From positions 1 through 64,000 of the forward strand of contig JALHOP010000021.1 of NCBI GenBank assembly GCA_022842935.1: a DNA stretch of 64,000 nucleotides, written 5' to 3'. Position 1 is the first letter of the stretch, and every line of letters starts with the position of its first letter. The notes beneath the pieces were generated by a model that made no database searches, had not been told where the DNA came from, and saw only the letters and a list, made by a program, of their open reading frames with translations. Below, in pieces: positions 29,206 through 38,389 of the stretch. Source of the stretch: Myxococcota bacterium (GTDB taxonomy: Bacteria; Myxococcota; XYA12-FULL-58-9; JALHOP01). The translations under genes and the position numbers were made by a program.

Positions 29206-31415
29206 TGCGCTGGCTTGCACCTGTCTTGCTCGCGCTTGCCATGGCGTGCAGCGTCTCCCTCGTCGCCGATGGCATAGCCGTCGTATGCGACGCGGACGAC
29301 GACTGCCCGACGGGGCGCTGCGAGATCGCGCTACGTCGGTGCTTTGCGGCTGGGAGCGGTACCCCACTGCGTTTGACGTCCGCCGTGGCGGTCTCGTCCG
29401 TACGCGTCGACGCCGTGTTCAATCAAGCCGTCGCGCCGGGGAGCGTCGTCGACCTGGGGCAAGTCACGATCGAGCCGGCCCTTACAATCACCGGGATCGC
29501 ACTCGACCCGAGCAATCAACGCTTGTCGGTGACAACCGCGCCCCAAGCCTTCGACGTCACGTACACACTTACCGTCGCGGGCTTCGTAAGCAACCTGGGA
29601 GATGCCCTCGATGCTGAGGCGCGAACGCAATCGTTCGTCAGTTACCTCGGGCTCGCGGATCGGAGCCCACCCGCTATCATCCGCCCAGCCGACGGTAGCC
29701 GCGTCGTCGGGGGTGACGTCGAATTCGCCTGGCAAGCAATTAGCAACGTGACGACCTACACGATCGAGGTGCAGCGCCGCGACGACGTCGCCGCGCCCAT
29801 CGTCGTCGAGGTGCCTGGCGGCACCACGCTCACGACGATCAACCTCCCGCTCGAAGGCACCTATGACTGGCGGGTGCGGGCAGACGTTACCACTCCGGGT
29901 GTCTACAATAGCGCAGCTTTCGATGCCCTGGTCGACGCGGTGTACGTGTCCTGCCCCGATGGTGAATGCCCGGCCCGTATCGGCAACGGGAGCCGGCGCG
30001 CACCGCTGCAGCGGATCACCGAGGGTTTAGCGCTCGCCCAACAGCTCGGACTCGTCACGGTCCGCATCGCGGCGCGCTCGAACGGGGGGAGTTACGAGGA
30101 GGTCCTGGTGCTCGCGGATACCGGGGTGACCGTCGACGGGGGGTTCGACGCGAGCTTTACGCCCGGTGCTGGACGCGCCGAGATCAGCGCGGTTGGAACC
30201 GTGCTGGTCGCAAGACCCTCCGTGGAGCCCCTGCGCATCAAGGGCGTCCTGCTGTCTGCCCTACAGGCGCCGATCCTCGAGGTCGTCAGCGTCGAGGGCG
30301 CGACCAACATCACTCTCGAGGACGTCGTCATCATGGCAGAGCCAACCAACGAGAGCAGCATTGGTATCAGCGCCGATGGGCGGCCTGGGGTCGCCGACGT
30401 CCACCTCGACGGTGTCACGATGCTTCTTCCGGGCAGCCTCTTTGCGACCGAGCTTTTGGTTGGCATTCGCGCGCGCGAGACGCGCCTCGTGGTCAATGAC
30501 AGTTTGGTCTCCGTTGGGGTGGAGCGAGCAGCGACAGAAGTCCTCGAAGCGCGCGGCATCGAGCTCCTTGGTTCGGCCGCCTTCAACGCCACGCGTGTGG
30601 ATGTCGCGGTGGGCTACTCCATGATTTTCTCAACTGCGCTCTTCGACGACCGTTTGGCGAGACCCGTGGGCGCGGTGCCGTATGACGTGATCGACAGTTC
30701 CCGTTTTTGGGTGCCGGTCGCCAGAGAGACCATCGTGACCCTCTTCAACAGCCGCATCCGCGAGCTCGTCGTCCGCAATAGCGTCATCGTCGCGGGAGCG
30801 GCTCCACTGGCAGAGGCTGTTCGCCTCGGGCCGACCGGTGGCACTGGCGTTGGCCCCAGGTTCATTCACGACTTCATCCAGGTCACCAGTGAGCGTCCCG
30901 CGGACGCGATCAACAGCAGCAGGAAGGGCTTCGTCGTCGCCAATTCCTTCATCACGGCCGCGCCATGCACAAGCCTGGAATGTGCCACCTCGACGAATCC
31001 CTGTATCGACACCAACAACGACAGCGGGCCTTCGACGCTCGTCGGCACGGCTCTCGCGTGCCAAGTGCCGTACGTGGGGACGGGTCTCGGCGCTCCGGAC
31101 TTCAACGCGCCGTCTCCGACCTGCACCGACGGCATGGGGCGTGTCATTCGCTGCGATGGAACCTTCATGGTCGCGCCCCCCATCGACGGCTTCTTTGCCG
31201 ACCTCGATGGCCCCGATGGCGCCATCGCGGAGGCTCGCGACAACGACTATCATCTGGTGCCGGCCGCCCCGGCCGCCCTGCGAAGCGGAGGTGCGACCAT
31301 CACGGGCAATGTCTGTGGCTACGCGGACCAAGCACTGCCGTGTGAAGCCGGGAGCGTCGATGCGGATGGTACACCCCGCAGCGCGCCTTTTTCGATTGGG
31401 CCTTACGAATACTAG
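29205..31415 (+). CDS. Large Cys-containing lipoprotein, paralogue 2 (beta-helix-like)
   Basis: 736 residues with the same plan as the preceding gene. It has a lipoprotein signal (MRWLAPVLLALAMAC), a Cys cluster CDADDDCPTGRCEIALRRC, an Ig-like domain with VFNQAVAP, an FN3-like domain (YDWRVRADV) and a beta-helix region opening with RAPLQRITEGLALAQQLGLVTVRIAARSNGGSYEEVL. It ends SAPFSIGPYEY. The shared DDDCPTGRC motif, domain order and adjacency show a tandem duplication that has since diverged strongly. The ATG at 29205 overlaps the upstream TGA; the longer in-frame start has no signal peptide. It is convergent with prfB. Probably a surface lipoprotein; role unknown. Confidence 0.85.
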   Translation: MRWLAPVLLALAMACSVSLVADGIAVVCDADDDCPTGRCEIALRRCFAAGSGTPLRLTSAVAVSSVRVDAVFNQAVAPGSVVDLGQVTIEPALTITGIALDPSNQRLSVTTAPQAFDVTYTLTVAGFVSNLGDALDAEARTQSFVSYLGLADRSPPAIIRPADGSRVVGGDVEFAWQAISNVTTYTIEVQRRDDVAAPIVVEVPGGTTLTTINLPLEGTYDWRVRADVTTPGVYNSAAFDALVDAVYVSCPDGECPARIGNGSRRAPLQRITEGLALAQQLGLVTVRIAARSNGGSYEEVLVLADTGVTVDGGFDASFTPGAGRAEISAVGTVLVARPSVEPLRIKGVLLSALQAPILEVVSVEGATNITLEDVVIMAEPTNESSIGISADGRPGVADVHLDGVTMLLPGSLFATELLVGIRARETRLVVNDSLVSVGVERAATEVLEARGIELLGSAAFNATRVDVAVGYSMIFSTALFDDRLARPVGAVPYDVIDSSRFWVPVARETIVTLFNSRIRELVVRNSVIVAGAAPLAEAVRLGPTGGTGVGPRFIHDFIQVTSERPADAINSSRKGFVVANSFITAAPCTSLECATSTNPCIDTNNDSGPSTLVGTALACQVPYVGTGLGAPDFNAPSPTCTDGMGRVIRCDGTFMVAPPIDGFFADLDGPDGAIAEARDNDYHLVPAAPAALRSGGATITGNVCGYADQALPCEAGSVDADGTPRSAPFSIGPYEY

Positions 31416-31502
31416 ACCGCTAAATCACACGCGCTCAGATAGCTCGCGGCGTGCGGCGGGTCATGCGACACGTCCTCGGCCCTGACAGAACCGCTCGCGC
31501 CG

Positions 31503-32616
31503 CTACTCGAGCTCCTTCTGATCGGTCGCCGTTTTGCCGAGGAGATACGCTTCGATGAAGCCATCGAGGTCGCCGTCGAGCACGGCATCGGTGTTACCCG
31601 CTTCGTGTCCCGTGCGATGGTCCTTCACCAGGCGATAGGGCTGCAGCACGTACGAGCGGATCTGCGAACCCCATTCGATTTTCTTCCGGTCGCCGGCGAG
31701 TTTCTCTCGCTCTTCCTCGCGTTTGCGAAGCTCGAGCTCGAAGAGTTTGGCGCGCAACATCTTCATCGCCTTGTCTCGGTTCTTGTGCTGACTGCGCTCG
31801 GCCTGACAGGCGACCACGATGCCCGTCGGCATATGCGTAAGTCGAATGGCGGACTCTGTCTTATTGACGTGCTGTCCACCCGCGCCACTCGAGCGGTAGG
31901 TGTCGACGCGCAGGTCTTCGTCGCGAATCTCGACTTTCACGTCATCGTCGATCTCGGGCGCCGCTGCGACCGACGCAAACGACGTGTGGCGGCGCTTGGC
32001 TGAGTCGTAGGGGCTGATGCGCACCAAGCGATGCACGCCCTGCTCTGCCTTCAGGTAGCCATAAGCGTACGGGCCCGTGATCTCGAGGGATGCGCTCTTG
32101 ATGCCAGCCTCCTCGCCGTATTGAACGTCGAGCACCTCGACCGTGAAATCGTGCTGCTCTGCCCAGCGGCTCAGCATGCGCATGAGCATTTGAGCCCAGT
32201 CCTGACTCTCTGTGCCGCCGGCACCAGCGTTGATCGAAAGTAGAGCGTTGTTCTTGTCGTATTCGCCTCCGAGCATGCGCTGGAGCTCGAACTGTTCGAC
32301 CGCCTTCCTCGCGGTGGCGATGTTGTTGTCGACCTCGGTGGCGATCTCGGCGTCCTGATCGGCGAGCTCGAGCAAACCTTCCGCGTCGGAGAGGAGCTTA
32401 CCGACGTAGCGAAACTGCTGCACGACGCGCTCGAGACGGGTGCGTTCTTGCTGGAGCTTCGCAGCAGCCTGCGCGTCTTGCCACAGCGCGGGGTCGCCGG
32501 AGCGTTCTTCGATCTCGAGGAGCTGTTTCTCTAGGCCGGCGATGTCAAAGATGCCTCCGCAGCAAGGAGACGCGGTCTTGGAGCTGCGTGAGGAGTGGCT
32601 TGCGGTCGTCGCTCAT
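31503..32616 (-). CDS. prfB: Peptide chain release factor 2 (programmed +1 frameshift)
   Basis: Encoded as join(32616..32548, 32546..31503) on the minus strand: 23 codons, then a +1 shift skipping one base, then 347 codons, for a 370-residue RF2 (E. coli 365). The first part starts at ATG 32616 and meets an in-frame TGA at 32547-32545 in the context CTT TGA C. After the shift the protein continues DIAGLEKQLLEIEERSGDPALW, the normal RF2 N-terminus. It recognises UGA/UAA and hydrolyses peptidyl-tRNA. The GGQ motif is present in RSSGAGGQHVNKTESAIR. A simple ORF call beginning at 32423 would lose about 64 residues. It starts 34 bp downstream of the CFA-fusion gene. Confidence 0.95.
32544..32559 (-). 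promoter_or_regulatory. prfB programmed +1 frameshift signal
   Basis: The minus strand reads CGGAGGCATCTTTGAC. It has a Shine-Dalgarno-like GGAGG three bases before the slippery codon CTT, the in-frame stop TGA and a following C. This is the canonical autoregulatory site: low RF2 lets the ribosome shift to GAC, while sufficient RF2 terminates at the 24th codon. All elements (SD-like spacer, CUU, UGA C) are intact. Confidence 0.95.
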
Positions 32617-32650
32617 GACGCACGCATCTGCATGCGGGAAGGCCGCGCTG

Positions 32651-35380
32651 TCAACCGCTCGACGCGACCTGTTCGGCGATACGCTTGGCGAACGCGTTGA
32701 CGTCGGCCATGGTGCTCATCGACAGCGCCTCGTTGGCGTAAAACGTGCCGCGCTCGCCCTGGAGATTGCGAGCGCGCTCGAAGAACCTGTCGCAGCGCAT
32801 GGCGTCACCGTCGACGTGGGGGAAAAACTTCCAGCGGCGGGCCTCGACGAGCTCGACCTTGGTGGCGCCGAGCTTGCCCATGTCCTCGCGGATCTTCGCC
32901 ATGACCGCGTCGTCACTCAATGCCTCTGGCGCGAACAGATGGAAAACAAAGACATCGTCGTCGGCATAGCGCTTGATCCAAGCCATGGGGTGGCCAGCGC
33001 GGTCTTCGAGCATGTTCTCGCGAAGATAGCCAACCTCAGCCCTCCCTTCGGCAAGGCCCCGAACGCGGCACGCGAAGGTGCTGTAGGGCATATGCTTGAT
33101 CAGCGAGAAGACCTGACGTTCTTCGCTGCTCGCATCGAGGACGCTCACTGCCTGCGACGGATCGCAGGCAACCACGACACGGTCATACGCCGTCTTGCCC
33201 GTCGCGGTCTCGACCATCGGGCGCACGCCCGAACGATCGATGCCGAGTACCGGTGTGTTCAAGCGGACATCGAGGTCCTTTGCGACTCCCTCCCAGATGG
33301 GCGTCGTGCCGTTCTCCCACATGAGAAGCTCGCCGCTGGCCGCGCCGACGATCGCCTTGGGTCCCAGCATGCGGAAGCCGAAAACAGCGGGTGTGCTGGC
33401 GGGAAAGCCGTATCCATAGCCCGTAAGATAGGTGTCGAGCGCGCTACCGACGGCGCTGAAGCCGTAACGTTCAGCGACGATTCCAAAGGGCTCGGCGAGA
33501 TCCTCGTGAGGAACTTCGAGGTTGCCGTCGCTCTTCGCGCGGAACCGCATGTTGGTCGCGATGTATTGCAGCGCACCCGCATAAAACGCCGCGGTCTCCG
33601 AGAACGTCCGTGGAGCACGCTTCGTACCGGTCGTCAGGTCGTATTGCACTTGCGGAGGGAACGCCGTGGCGCGCGCGCTGCTCGCCTCACCGAGCCGTAC
33701 AACGTCGTCGTACATGTACGGGACGCCCATGGTCGCACCGAGGTCATGGGGGCGGCCGGCGATGTCCACTGTGTAGCTCTTACCGCCGACCCTCTCGCTT
33801 GCTTCGAGCACAACGACGTTCGCGTAACCCCTGGCGCGGAGCTCGCTCGCGACCGACAAACCCGAGGGGCCCGCCCCGATGACGCAAATGCGCGCGCCCG
33901 GGTCCAATGCCTGCGCAGGGAGCGACGGCTTGGGCGCGGCCATGCGCGCGATGTACTTCGTTTGCTCCGTGACCGCGGCAACGCAGCGCTTGATTGCGTC
34001 GGCTTGCTCCGGGGTCGCGCGCAGCGCGTCGAGCTTGGCGCGACTGGGCAGCTCGCGCACCGATTCACGCGACGCGTCTGGTCCGCCTTTGCGGTAGACG
34101 ACCTGATCGACGTTCATCCGTTCGCTGCGGAAGCCACCTGCGATGCTGAGCAGGTAGAAGTCCCACATGCGCTTGAATCGGTCGCCGTAATCGCCAGCGA
34201 GCTCTGGCCAGGCGCGGGTGAAGTTGTCGTGCCAAGCCATCAGCGTCTTGTCGTAGCTATCGGTGATGCGGTGCACGTCCTCCGCACCGCCAAACCAGTC
34301 GGCTGCGGCGGTATCGACCTGGCCCCGCGAAGGAGCGCAGCCGTCCGCGAAGATGTACTCGGAGAACCAGGCGTTGCTCCCGTAGACATCGTTTTTGTCG
34401 CAGATGGCTTGCAGCGCGAAGGTGCCGCCACGTTTGAGACATGACTGCGCGCAGTCGAAATACGCGTGCAGATTGTGGGCGCCAACGGCCTCGATCATCT
34501 CGATCGACACGACGTGGTCGAAGTGGTCCTTGGGGAAGCGCTTCGGGATGTCGCGATAGTCGCTGTACATGAAAGAAACGTCCCCGACGCCCTCGGACAA
34601 AGCCCGCGCTGCCTTGAGCTGCTCGTTCGAAATCGTCAGCCCCACCACACGGGCGCCGTAGTGTTTGGCGGCGTAGCGCGCGAAACCGCCGAAGCCGCAG
34701 CCAATGTCGAGCACGCGATCGCCTGGTTTCAGGCCCATCTTGCGGCACAACAGGTCGTGTTTGGCGTTCTGCGCGTCCTCGAGCGTGTAACCCGGCGCGA
34801 ACACACCGCTCGTGTACGCCATAGTCGGCCCAAGCTGATGCGAATACAGGACGTTGCCAACGTCGTAGTGCTCTTTGGCCACCTTCGTCGAGCGCGCGAT
34901 GGTCTGACGATTGGTTAGCGCGTCGCGCAGGTAACGAAACGTCTTGCGCGCGCCGGCCTCGGCGACCGCCAAGGGGGCCTGGCACAGTACGGCGGGCTCC
35001 ATGAGCTTGGCGCGGACCCGCGAGCCGGTCAGCCGCTCCGTGAGCTGATCGATGGCAGCACAATCCCAAAGGCCGTCCATGTACGTGACGCCGATCTGCA
35101 GATCGGGGTCGCGCAAGATACGCCTGAAGAACGCGGGGTCGTTGACCTTGAGGTCCCAGGGATTTGCACCGTTGACCTGAACGCCCGCGCTCGCGAGGAG
35201 CTCCACGACGACCCGCTGGGCCCCGTCGGTCGCGGCGCCACTGCGGCATTTTTCGGCGCTGTCGGCTGCAAACGGGGCACGCGTGGTCTGGGCCTGTTTG
35301 GGGGGGCTGCTCCCTGGGGCTTGCACATCGGGGCGGCGTACAGCTCCCCCATTGCCGACACGCGTGTCCTTCATCGTCAC
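32651..35380 (-). CDS. Fusion: cyclopropane-fatty-acid-synthase-like methyltransferase + FAD amine-oxidase-like domain
   Basis: 909 residues. Residues about 60-435 are a CFA synthase-type SAM methyltransferase (HYDVGN 171-176, SAM motif VLDIGCGFGG 223-232, EYIFADGCAPS, MAWH, QVVY). Residues about 495-905 are a flavin amine-oxidase/desaturase-like domain with FAD motif GAGPSGL 502-508 and E526 of VVVLEASERVGGKS. Against E. coli Cfa, recalled from memory, bicarbonate-site residues C139 and H266 align to S191 and Q324, while E239 (E297), I268 (I326) and Y317 (Y376) are kept. Substrates are probably unsaturated phospholipid acyl chains; the product may not be a simple cyclopropane. Starts at GTG 35380 or ATG 35374. 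It lies between lnt and prfB. Confidence 0.9.
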   Translation of the reverse strand: MTMKDTRVGNGGAVRRPDVQAPGSSPPKQAQTTRAPFAADSAEKCRSGAATDGAQRVVVELLASAGVQVNGANPWDLKVNDPAFFRRILRDPDLQIGVTYMDGLWDCAAIDQLTERLTGSRVRAKLMEPAVLCQAPLAVAEAGARKTFRYLRDALTNRQTIARSTKVAKEHYDVGNVLYSHQLGPTMAYTSGVFAPGYTLEDAQNAKHDLLCRKMGLKPGDRVLDIGCGFGGFARYAAKHYGARVVGLTISNEQLKAARALSEGVGDVSFMYSDYRDIPKRFPKDHFDHVVSIEMIEAVGAHNLHAYFDCAQSCLKRGGTFALQAICDKNDVYGSNAWFSEYIFADGCAPSRGQVDTAAADWFGGAEDVHRITDSYDKTLMAWHDNFTRAWPELAGDYGDRFKRMWDFYLLSIAGGFRSERMNVDQVVYRKGGPDASRESVRELPSRAKLDALRATPEQADAIKRCVAAVTEQTKYIARMAAPKPSLPAQALDPGARICVIGAGPSGLSVASELRARGYANVVVLEASERVGGKSYTVDIAGRPHDLGATMGVPYMYDDVVRLGEASSARATAFPPQVQYDLTTGTKRAPRTFSETAAFYAGALQYIATNMRFRAKSDGNLEVPHEDLAEPFGIVAERYGFSAVGSALDTYLTGYGYGFPASTPAVFGFRMLGPKAIVGAASGELLMWENGTTPIWEGVAKDLDVRLNTPVLGIDRSGVRPMVETATGKTAYDRVVVACDPSQAVSVLDASSEERQVFSLIKHMPYSTFACRVRGLAEGRAEVGYLRENMLEDRAGHPMAWIKRYADDDVFVFHLFAPEALSDDAVMAKIREDMGKLGATKVELVEARRWKFFPHVDGDAMRCDRFFERARNLQGERGTFYANEALSMSTMADVNAFAKRIAEQVASSG

Positions 35381-35415
35381 TAACTTGTCGGCAGAGGCGC
35401 GCCGTTGGTGCGTCT

Positions 35416-36906
35416 CTACTCAACTTTCGCGCTGTGCCGCCGCAGAGCCACACGATCGATGAGGCGAATGAAGCCGAGCCCCACGGTGATGAGGGCGAGC
35501 CAGACGATGACGTCGCCGACTCGGACATACGGCGTGGTCGTGTCACGCATCCCGATGTCTCCGGTGAGTACCGTCTCCTCTCCCAACGCGGTCTCGCCGA
35601 CGATGCGGCCCCGGGGGTCGATGACCGTCGAGATCCCGGTGTTGGTCGCGCGGGCCACCCAGCGGTCGGTCTCGACCGCGCGCATCACATAGGCATCGCG
35701 GTGCTGGTAGGGGCCGCTGGAGGCTCCGTACCAGGCATCGTTGGTCAGGTTTACGAGGAACCGCGCGCCACGGAGCGCGAGCCCCCGACTGATGGCGGGA
35801 AAGATCCCGTCGTAGCAAACCATGGCGCCTGCTCGCGTCGCGCCGATCGGATCCGTGTGGCGCCCGGCCCGCATCTCGCCCATCTGAGGAACGATGGCGC
35901 TGAGGGCAAGAAGACGCGCAAAAGGCACGTATTCGCCGAACGGGACGAGCGCGATCTTATCGTAGCGCCCCGCCACACTGCCGTCGGCATTGACGGCGAA
36001 AGCGGAGTTCGTGACCTGGCTGTTTCCGTCCTCGAAACGGAGCGTCGCCGCACCGATGATGGTGGGGATGGTCCCCGTCGCGAACGGAAAGAGCACGATG
36101 CGAGGGTCGGGCCGCCCGGGCCACGCTGCCTCGGGCCACACGGCGAGCTGGGCGCCTGCGTCTTGGGCGCGTTTGGTGAGGTCCTCGTAGGTTGCACGGA
36201 TGGTGACCGCGTTGTCGAGGTCGCGGTTCTTGATGTCCTGGGCAATGTTGCCCTGTAACAAACCGACCCGCAGGGTCTCGACGTCTCCGCGAGAATGGAC
36301 CAGCCGCAGCCCCCCCGCGAGATGGAGGAGCGCGACGAAGAGCCCGACGATGGTGCTCGACCAAGGGCGCCCACGCAGGTCGCCAATGGCCGCTCCACAG
36401 AGCGCGACAACCGCAGTCACGGCATGGCTGCCACCAACGGCGGCGAGCTGCACCAGCGGTAGGTCGCGCGCCATGGCCCAGCTCCACTCGCCCCACGGGA
36501 ACGCGGCGATCACCCAACCGCGCAGCCAGTCCACCGTGAGTACCGCCGCTGCGAACGCGAGATACGGGTGAACGATCCGCACCGCCAAAGCAGCCAAGCG
36601 CGGAATGAGCGCCCAGTACGCGGCGCAATAAGCGATGAGGAGCACGAGTGCCGGCATCGCTTGCCAGGCTGGCATGCCGCCGTAGCGGAGCATTGCGATC
36701 GATAGCCACCAGAGCAATACGGCGAAGAAGCCCAGGCCCGCGGCGAACGGCTCGCGTCCGCGATAGAGGTAAGCTGCGCCGAACAGCAAGAAGACTTCGC
36801 GTGGTAGCCATTCGAACAGCGGCCCCTCGCCAAACCCGGGCACCGCGAACGGAAAGGCGAGCGCCGAAAGAGCGCCGACCATCAAGCCGAAGACGATGCG
36901 GGTCAC
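35416..36906 (-). CDS. lnt: Apolipoprotein N-acyltransferase
   Basis: 496 residues. It adds the third acyl chain to the N-terminal Cys of lipoproteins on the periplasmic face of the inner membrane, the step before Lol sorting. About six N-terminal membrane helices (1-205) precede a nitrilase-like domain with the catalytic triad E259 (VWPEAAW), K317 (RYDKIALVPFGEYVPF) and C364 (MVCYDGIFP). A last helix lies near the C-terminus (VIVWLALITVGLGFI). Its start overlaps the end of ybeY by 4 bp, the conserved ybeY-lnt neighbourhood. The fusion gene follows after 35 bp. Confidence 0.96.
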   Translation of the reverse strand: MTRIVFGLMVGALSALAFPFAVPGFGEGPLFEWLPREVFLLFGAAYLYRGREPFAAGLGFFAVLLWWLSIAMLRYGGMPAWQAMPALVLLIAYCAAYWALIPRLAALAVRIVHPYLAFAAAVLTVDWLRGWVIAAFPWGEWSWAMARDLPLVQLAAVGGSHAVTAVVALCGAAIGDLRGRPWSSTIVGLFVALLHLAGGLRLVHSRGDVETLRVGLLQGNIAQDIKNRDLDNAVTIRATYEDLTKRAQDAGAQLAVWPEAAWPGRPDPRIVLFPFATGTIPTIIGAATLRFEDGNSQVTNSAFAVNADGSVAGRYDKIALVPFGEYVPFARLLALSAIVPQMGEMRAGRHTDPIGATRAGAMVCYDGIFPAISRGLALRGARFLVNLTNDAWYGASSGPYQHRDAYVMRAVETDRWVARATNTGISTVIDPRGRIVGETALGEETVLTGDIGMRDTTTPYVRVGDVIVWLALITVGLGFIRLIDRVALRRHSAKVE

Positions 36907-37355
36907 CCGGTGTGGGTACGCCGCCTTGCCCCCGCTTTCAACACGCGCAGGAGACGCTCTTCTTCACGCTTCATTTTCCGCGCCTGCGGGCCGCCGTGGA
37001 TGTGGTCGTGCCCCACCAGGTGCAAGATCCCGTGCACAAGCAGGCGCTCGAGCTCGGCGCTCAAGTCGTTACCGAACCTCGGCGCCTGGCGCGAGGCTGT
37101 CTCGACGCTGATGATGACATCACCCAGCACGCGGGTGCGCTCGAAGTCCGCCTGGGGAAAGGACAGCACGTCGGTCGGCTTATCCTTGCCCCGCCACTGC
37201 CGGTTCAGCGCGTGAATCGTCGCGTCGTCGGTGAGCACGAGCGACAGCTCGCCGTCCGAAAAGCCGATAGCAAAGAGGACCAGCCTCGCCTTTTTCGCCA
37301 GGTCGCGGACCGACACCCGTCGGTCACGCGCCTGATTGTCGACACTGACGGCCAT
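36903..37355 (-). CDS. ybeY: Endoribonuclease YbeY
   Basis: 150 residues. This is a zinc-dependent endoribonuclease for 16S rRNA 3'-end maturation and ribosome quality control. The zinc motif HGILHLVGHDH supplies three His (108, 112, 118 from this start). GKDKPTDVLSF and LGDVIIS are the other family signatures. The ATG at 37355 gives the family N-terminus MAVSVDNQ; an upstream in-frame GTG at 37382 would add nine residues but has no ribosome site. It overlaps lnt by 4 bp. The Arg/Lys-rich C-terminus (ARKMKREEERLLRVLKAGARRR) is longer than usual. Confidence 0.93.
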   Translation of the reverse strand: MAVSVDNQARDRRVSVRDLAKKARLVLFAIGFSDGELSLVLTDDATIHALNRQWRGKDKPTDVLSFPQADFERTRVLGDVIISVETASRQAPRFGNDLSAELERLLVHGILHLVGHDHIHGGPQARKMKREEERLLRVLKAGARRRTHTG

Positions 37356-37392
37356 GGCTTTACTTCGCGCCTCGTCCGCCACGACGGCGCAC

Positions 37393-37875
37393 CTACTTGC
37401 GCTCGATGTACTCGGCTTCGTAGTAGTTGCCCTTCTTCTCGCCGATGCGGACCGCGACCTTGTCGCCTTCCTGCAGGTAGAAGGCGCCTGCGTTCAGCAT
37501 CGTCTGGGGATCCTTGAGCTCGACGTTGCCGCCTGCGATCTTGAGCTTCGGTACGACGACGATCTTCTCGTTCGCCTTCATGTCCTTGCCAGCGCCTTCC
37601 TTGGCGGGCTTCTGCACGTTGAGGCGCAGGGCTACGACTGGGAAGCCCTTGGCGTTCACCTCGACAACTTTGGCCTCGAAGTTTTTCGCGTCATTGAGCC
37701 GCTGCGTGCGACCAACGTCGCCCTCCTTCTTGGCGCGGATCGAGCCACCAGCTTCCGGCTGTGCTTCGCCAACGGCGTTACCCAAGGCAGCGAGCTCAGC
37801 CAGTGGATCCGAGCCCTGCGCGAGAACACGAGCTGCTGCCAGCAGAATTACACCCATCACCAACACCTTCTTCAT
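37393..37875 (-). CDS. Exported hypothetical protein
   Basis: 160 residues. A clear signal peptide MKKVLVMGVILLAAARVLA is cleaved before QG. The mature part is a small, Lys/Glu/Val-rich, predicted beta protein (KIVVVPKLKIAGGNVEL, GDKVAVRIGEKKGNYYEAEYIERK). ATG 37875 has GGGAG about 8 nt upstream. It lies 13 bp after the gene 37889-38389 on the same strand and 37 bp before ybeY. Together with the two genes upstream it may form a small secreted set. No family recognised. Confidence 0.75.
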   Translation of the reverse strand: MKKVLVMGVILLAAARVLAQGSDPLAELAALGNAVGEAQPEAGGSIRAKKEGDVGRTQRLNDAKNFEAKVVEVNAKGFPVVALRLNVQKPAKEGAGKDMKANEKIVVVPKLKIAGGNVELKDPQTMLNAGAFYLQEGDKVAVRIGEKKGNYYEAEYIERK

Positions 37876-37888
37876 TTGTCATTCTCCC

Positions 37889-38389
37889 TTAAGGCACAGG
37901 CTGTTGTTCGCCTCTGGTCGGGTCAATGCGCGGTTTGCGCAAGACACCATACTTCGTCACCTTGAGCTCGCCCGATAGCAGCTTCGTGCCGGCAACCCAA
38001 ACCTTGGCTCCTGCCATCGGCATGAGCTTGCTCAAGGTCCGCGCACCGAGGTTCAGCGGAATGGCGTCTGCTTCCCCGTCGCGCAAGGCGAGCCGGTCGC
38101 CCGTCCGCTCGAGCATACCCACGAACGGCTTCACGCCCCCGCCGACGTCGATGATGCGGTACTCCCGCACGTCCATTCCATCTTTGGCGGGGAAGCCAAC
38201 GATCTCGACCTTGAGCGACTGCAGCTGCGCAACTTCTTCGCTCAGCTCGCCGGTCACGGTCATGGTCTTGCCCTCATCGAAGACCTGCACGCCACGGTCT
38301 TGCGCGGGGCCAACTACGCGCACCGTGCCGACCATGGTGATGGGATCGTTCGCCGCGAGGGCCAGAGCGAGAGCAAGAGTCGCCATCAT
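37889..38389 (-). CDS. Exported hypothetical protein
   Basis: 166 residues. A short hydrophobic leader (MMATLALALALAA) is probably a signal peptide. The mature part looks like one or two OB-like beta domains (ITMVGTVRVVGPAQDRGVQVFDEGKTMTVTGELSEEVAQLQSLKVEIVGF ... VWVAGTKLLSGELKVTKYGVL). ATG 38389 overlaps the TAA of the metallopeptidase gene upstream (TAATG), so translation is coupled. A longer in-frame upstream extension is a shadow. No family assigned. Confidence 0.75.
   Translation of the reverse strand: MMATLALALALAANDPITMVGTVRVVGPAQDRGVQVFDEGKTMTVTGELSEEVAQLQSLKVEIVGFPAKDGMDVREYRIIDVGGGVKPFVGMLERTGDRLALRDGEADAIPLNLGARTLSKLMPMAGAKVWVAGTKLLSGELKVTKYGVLRKPRIDPTRGEQQPVP

Noticed and set aside
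32588-34444. 618-codon plus-strand frame opposite the fusion gene
   Set aside because: Antisense shadow; the minus strand has SAM and FAD motifs.
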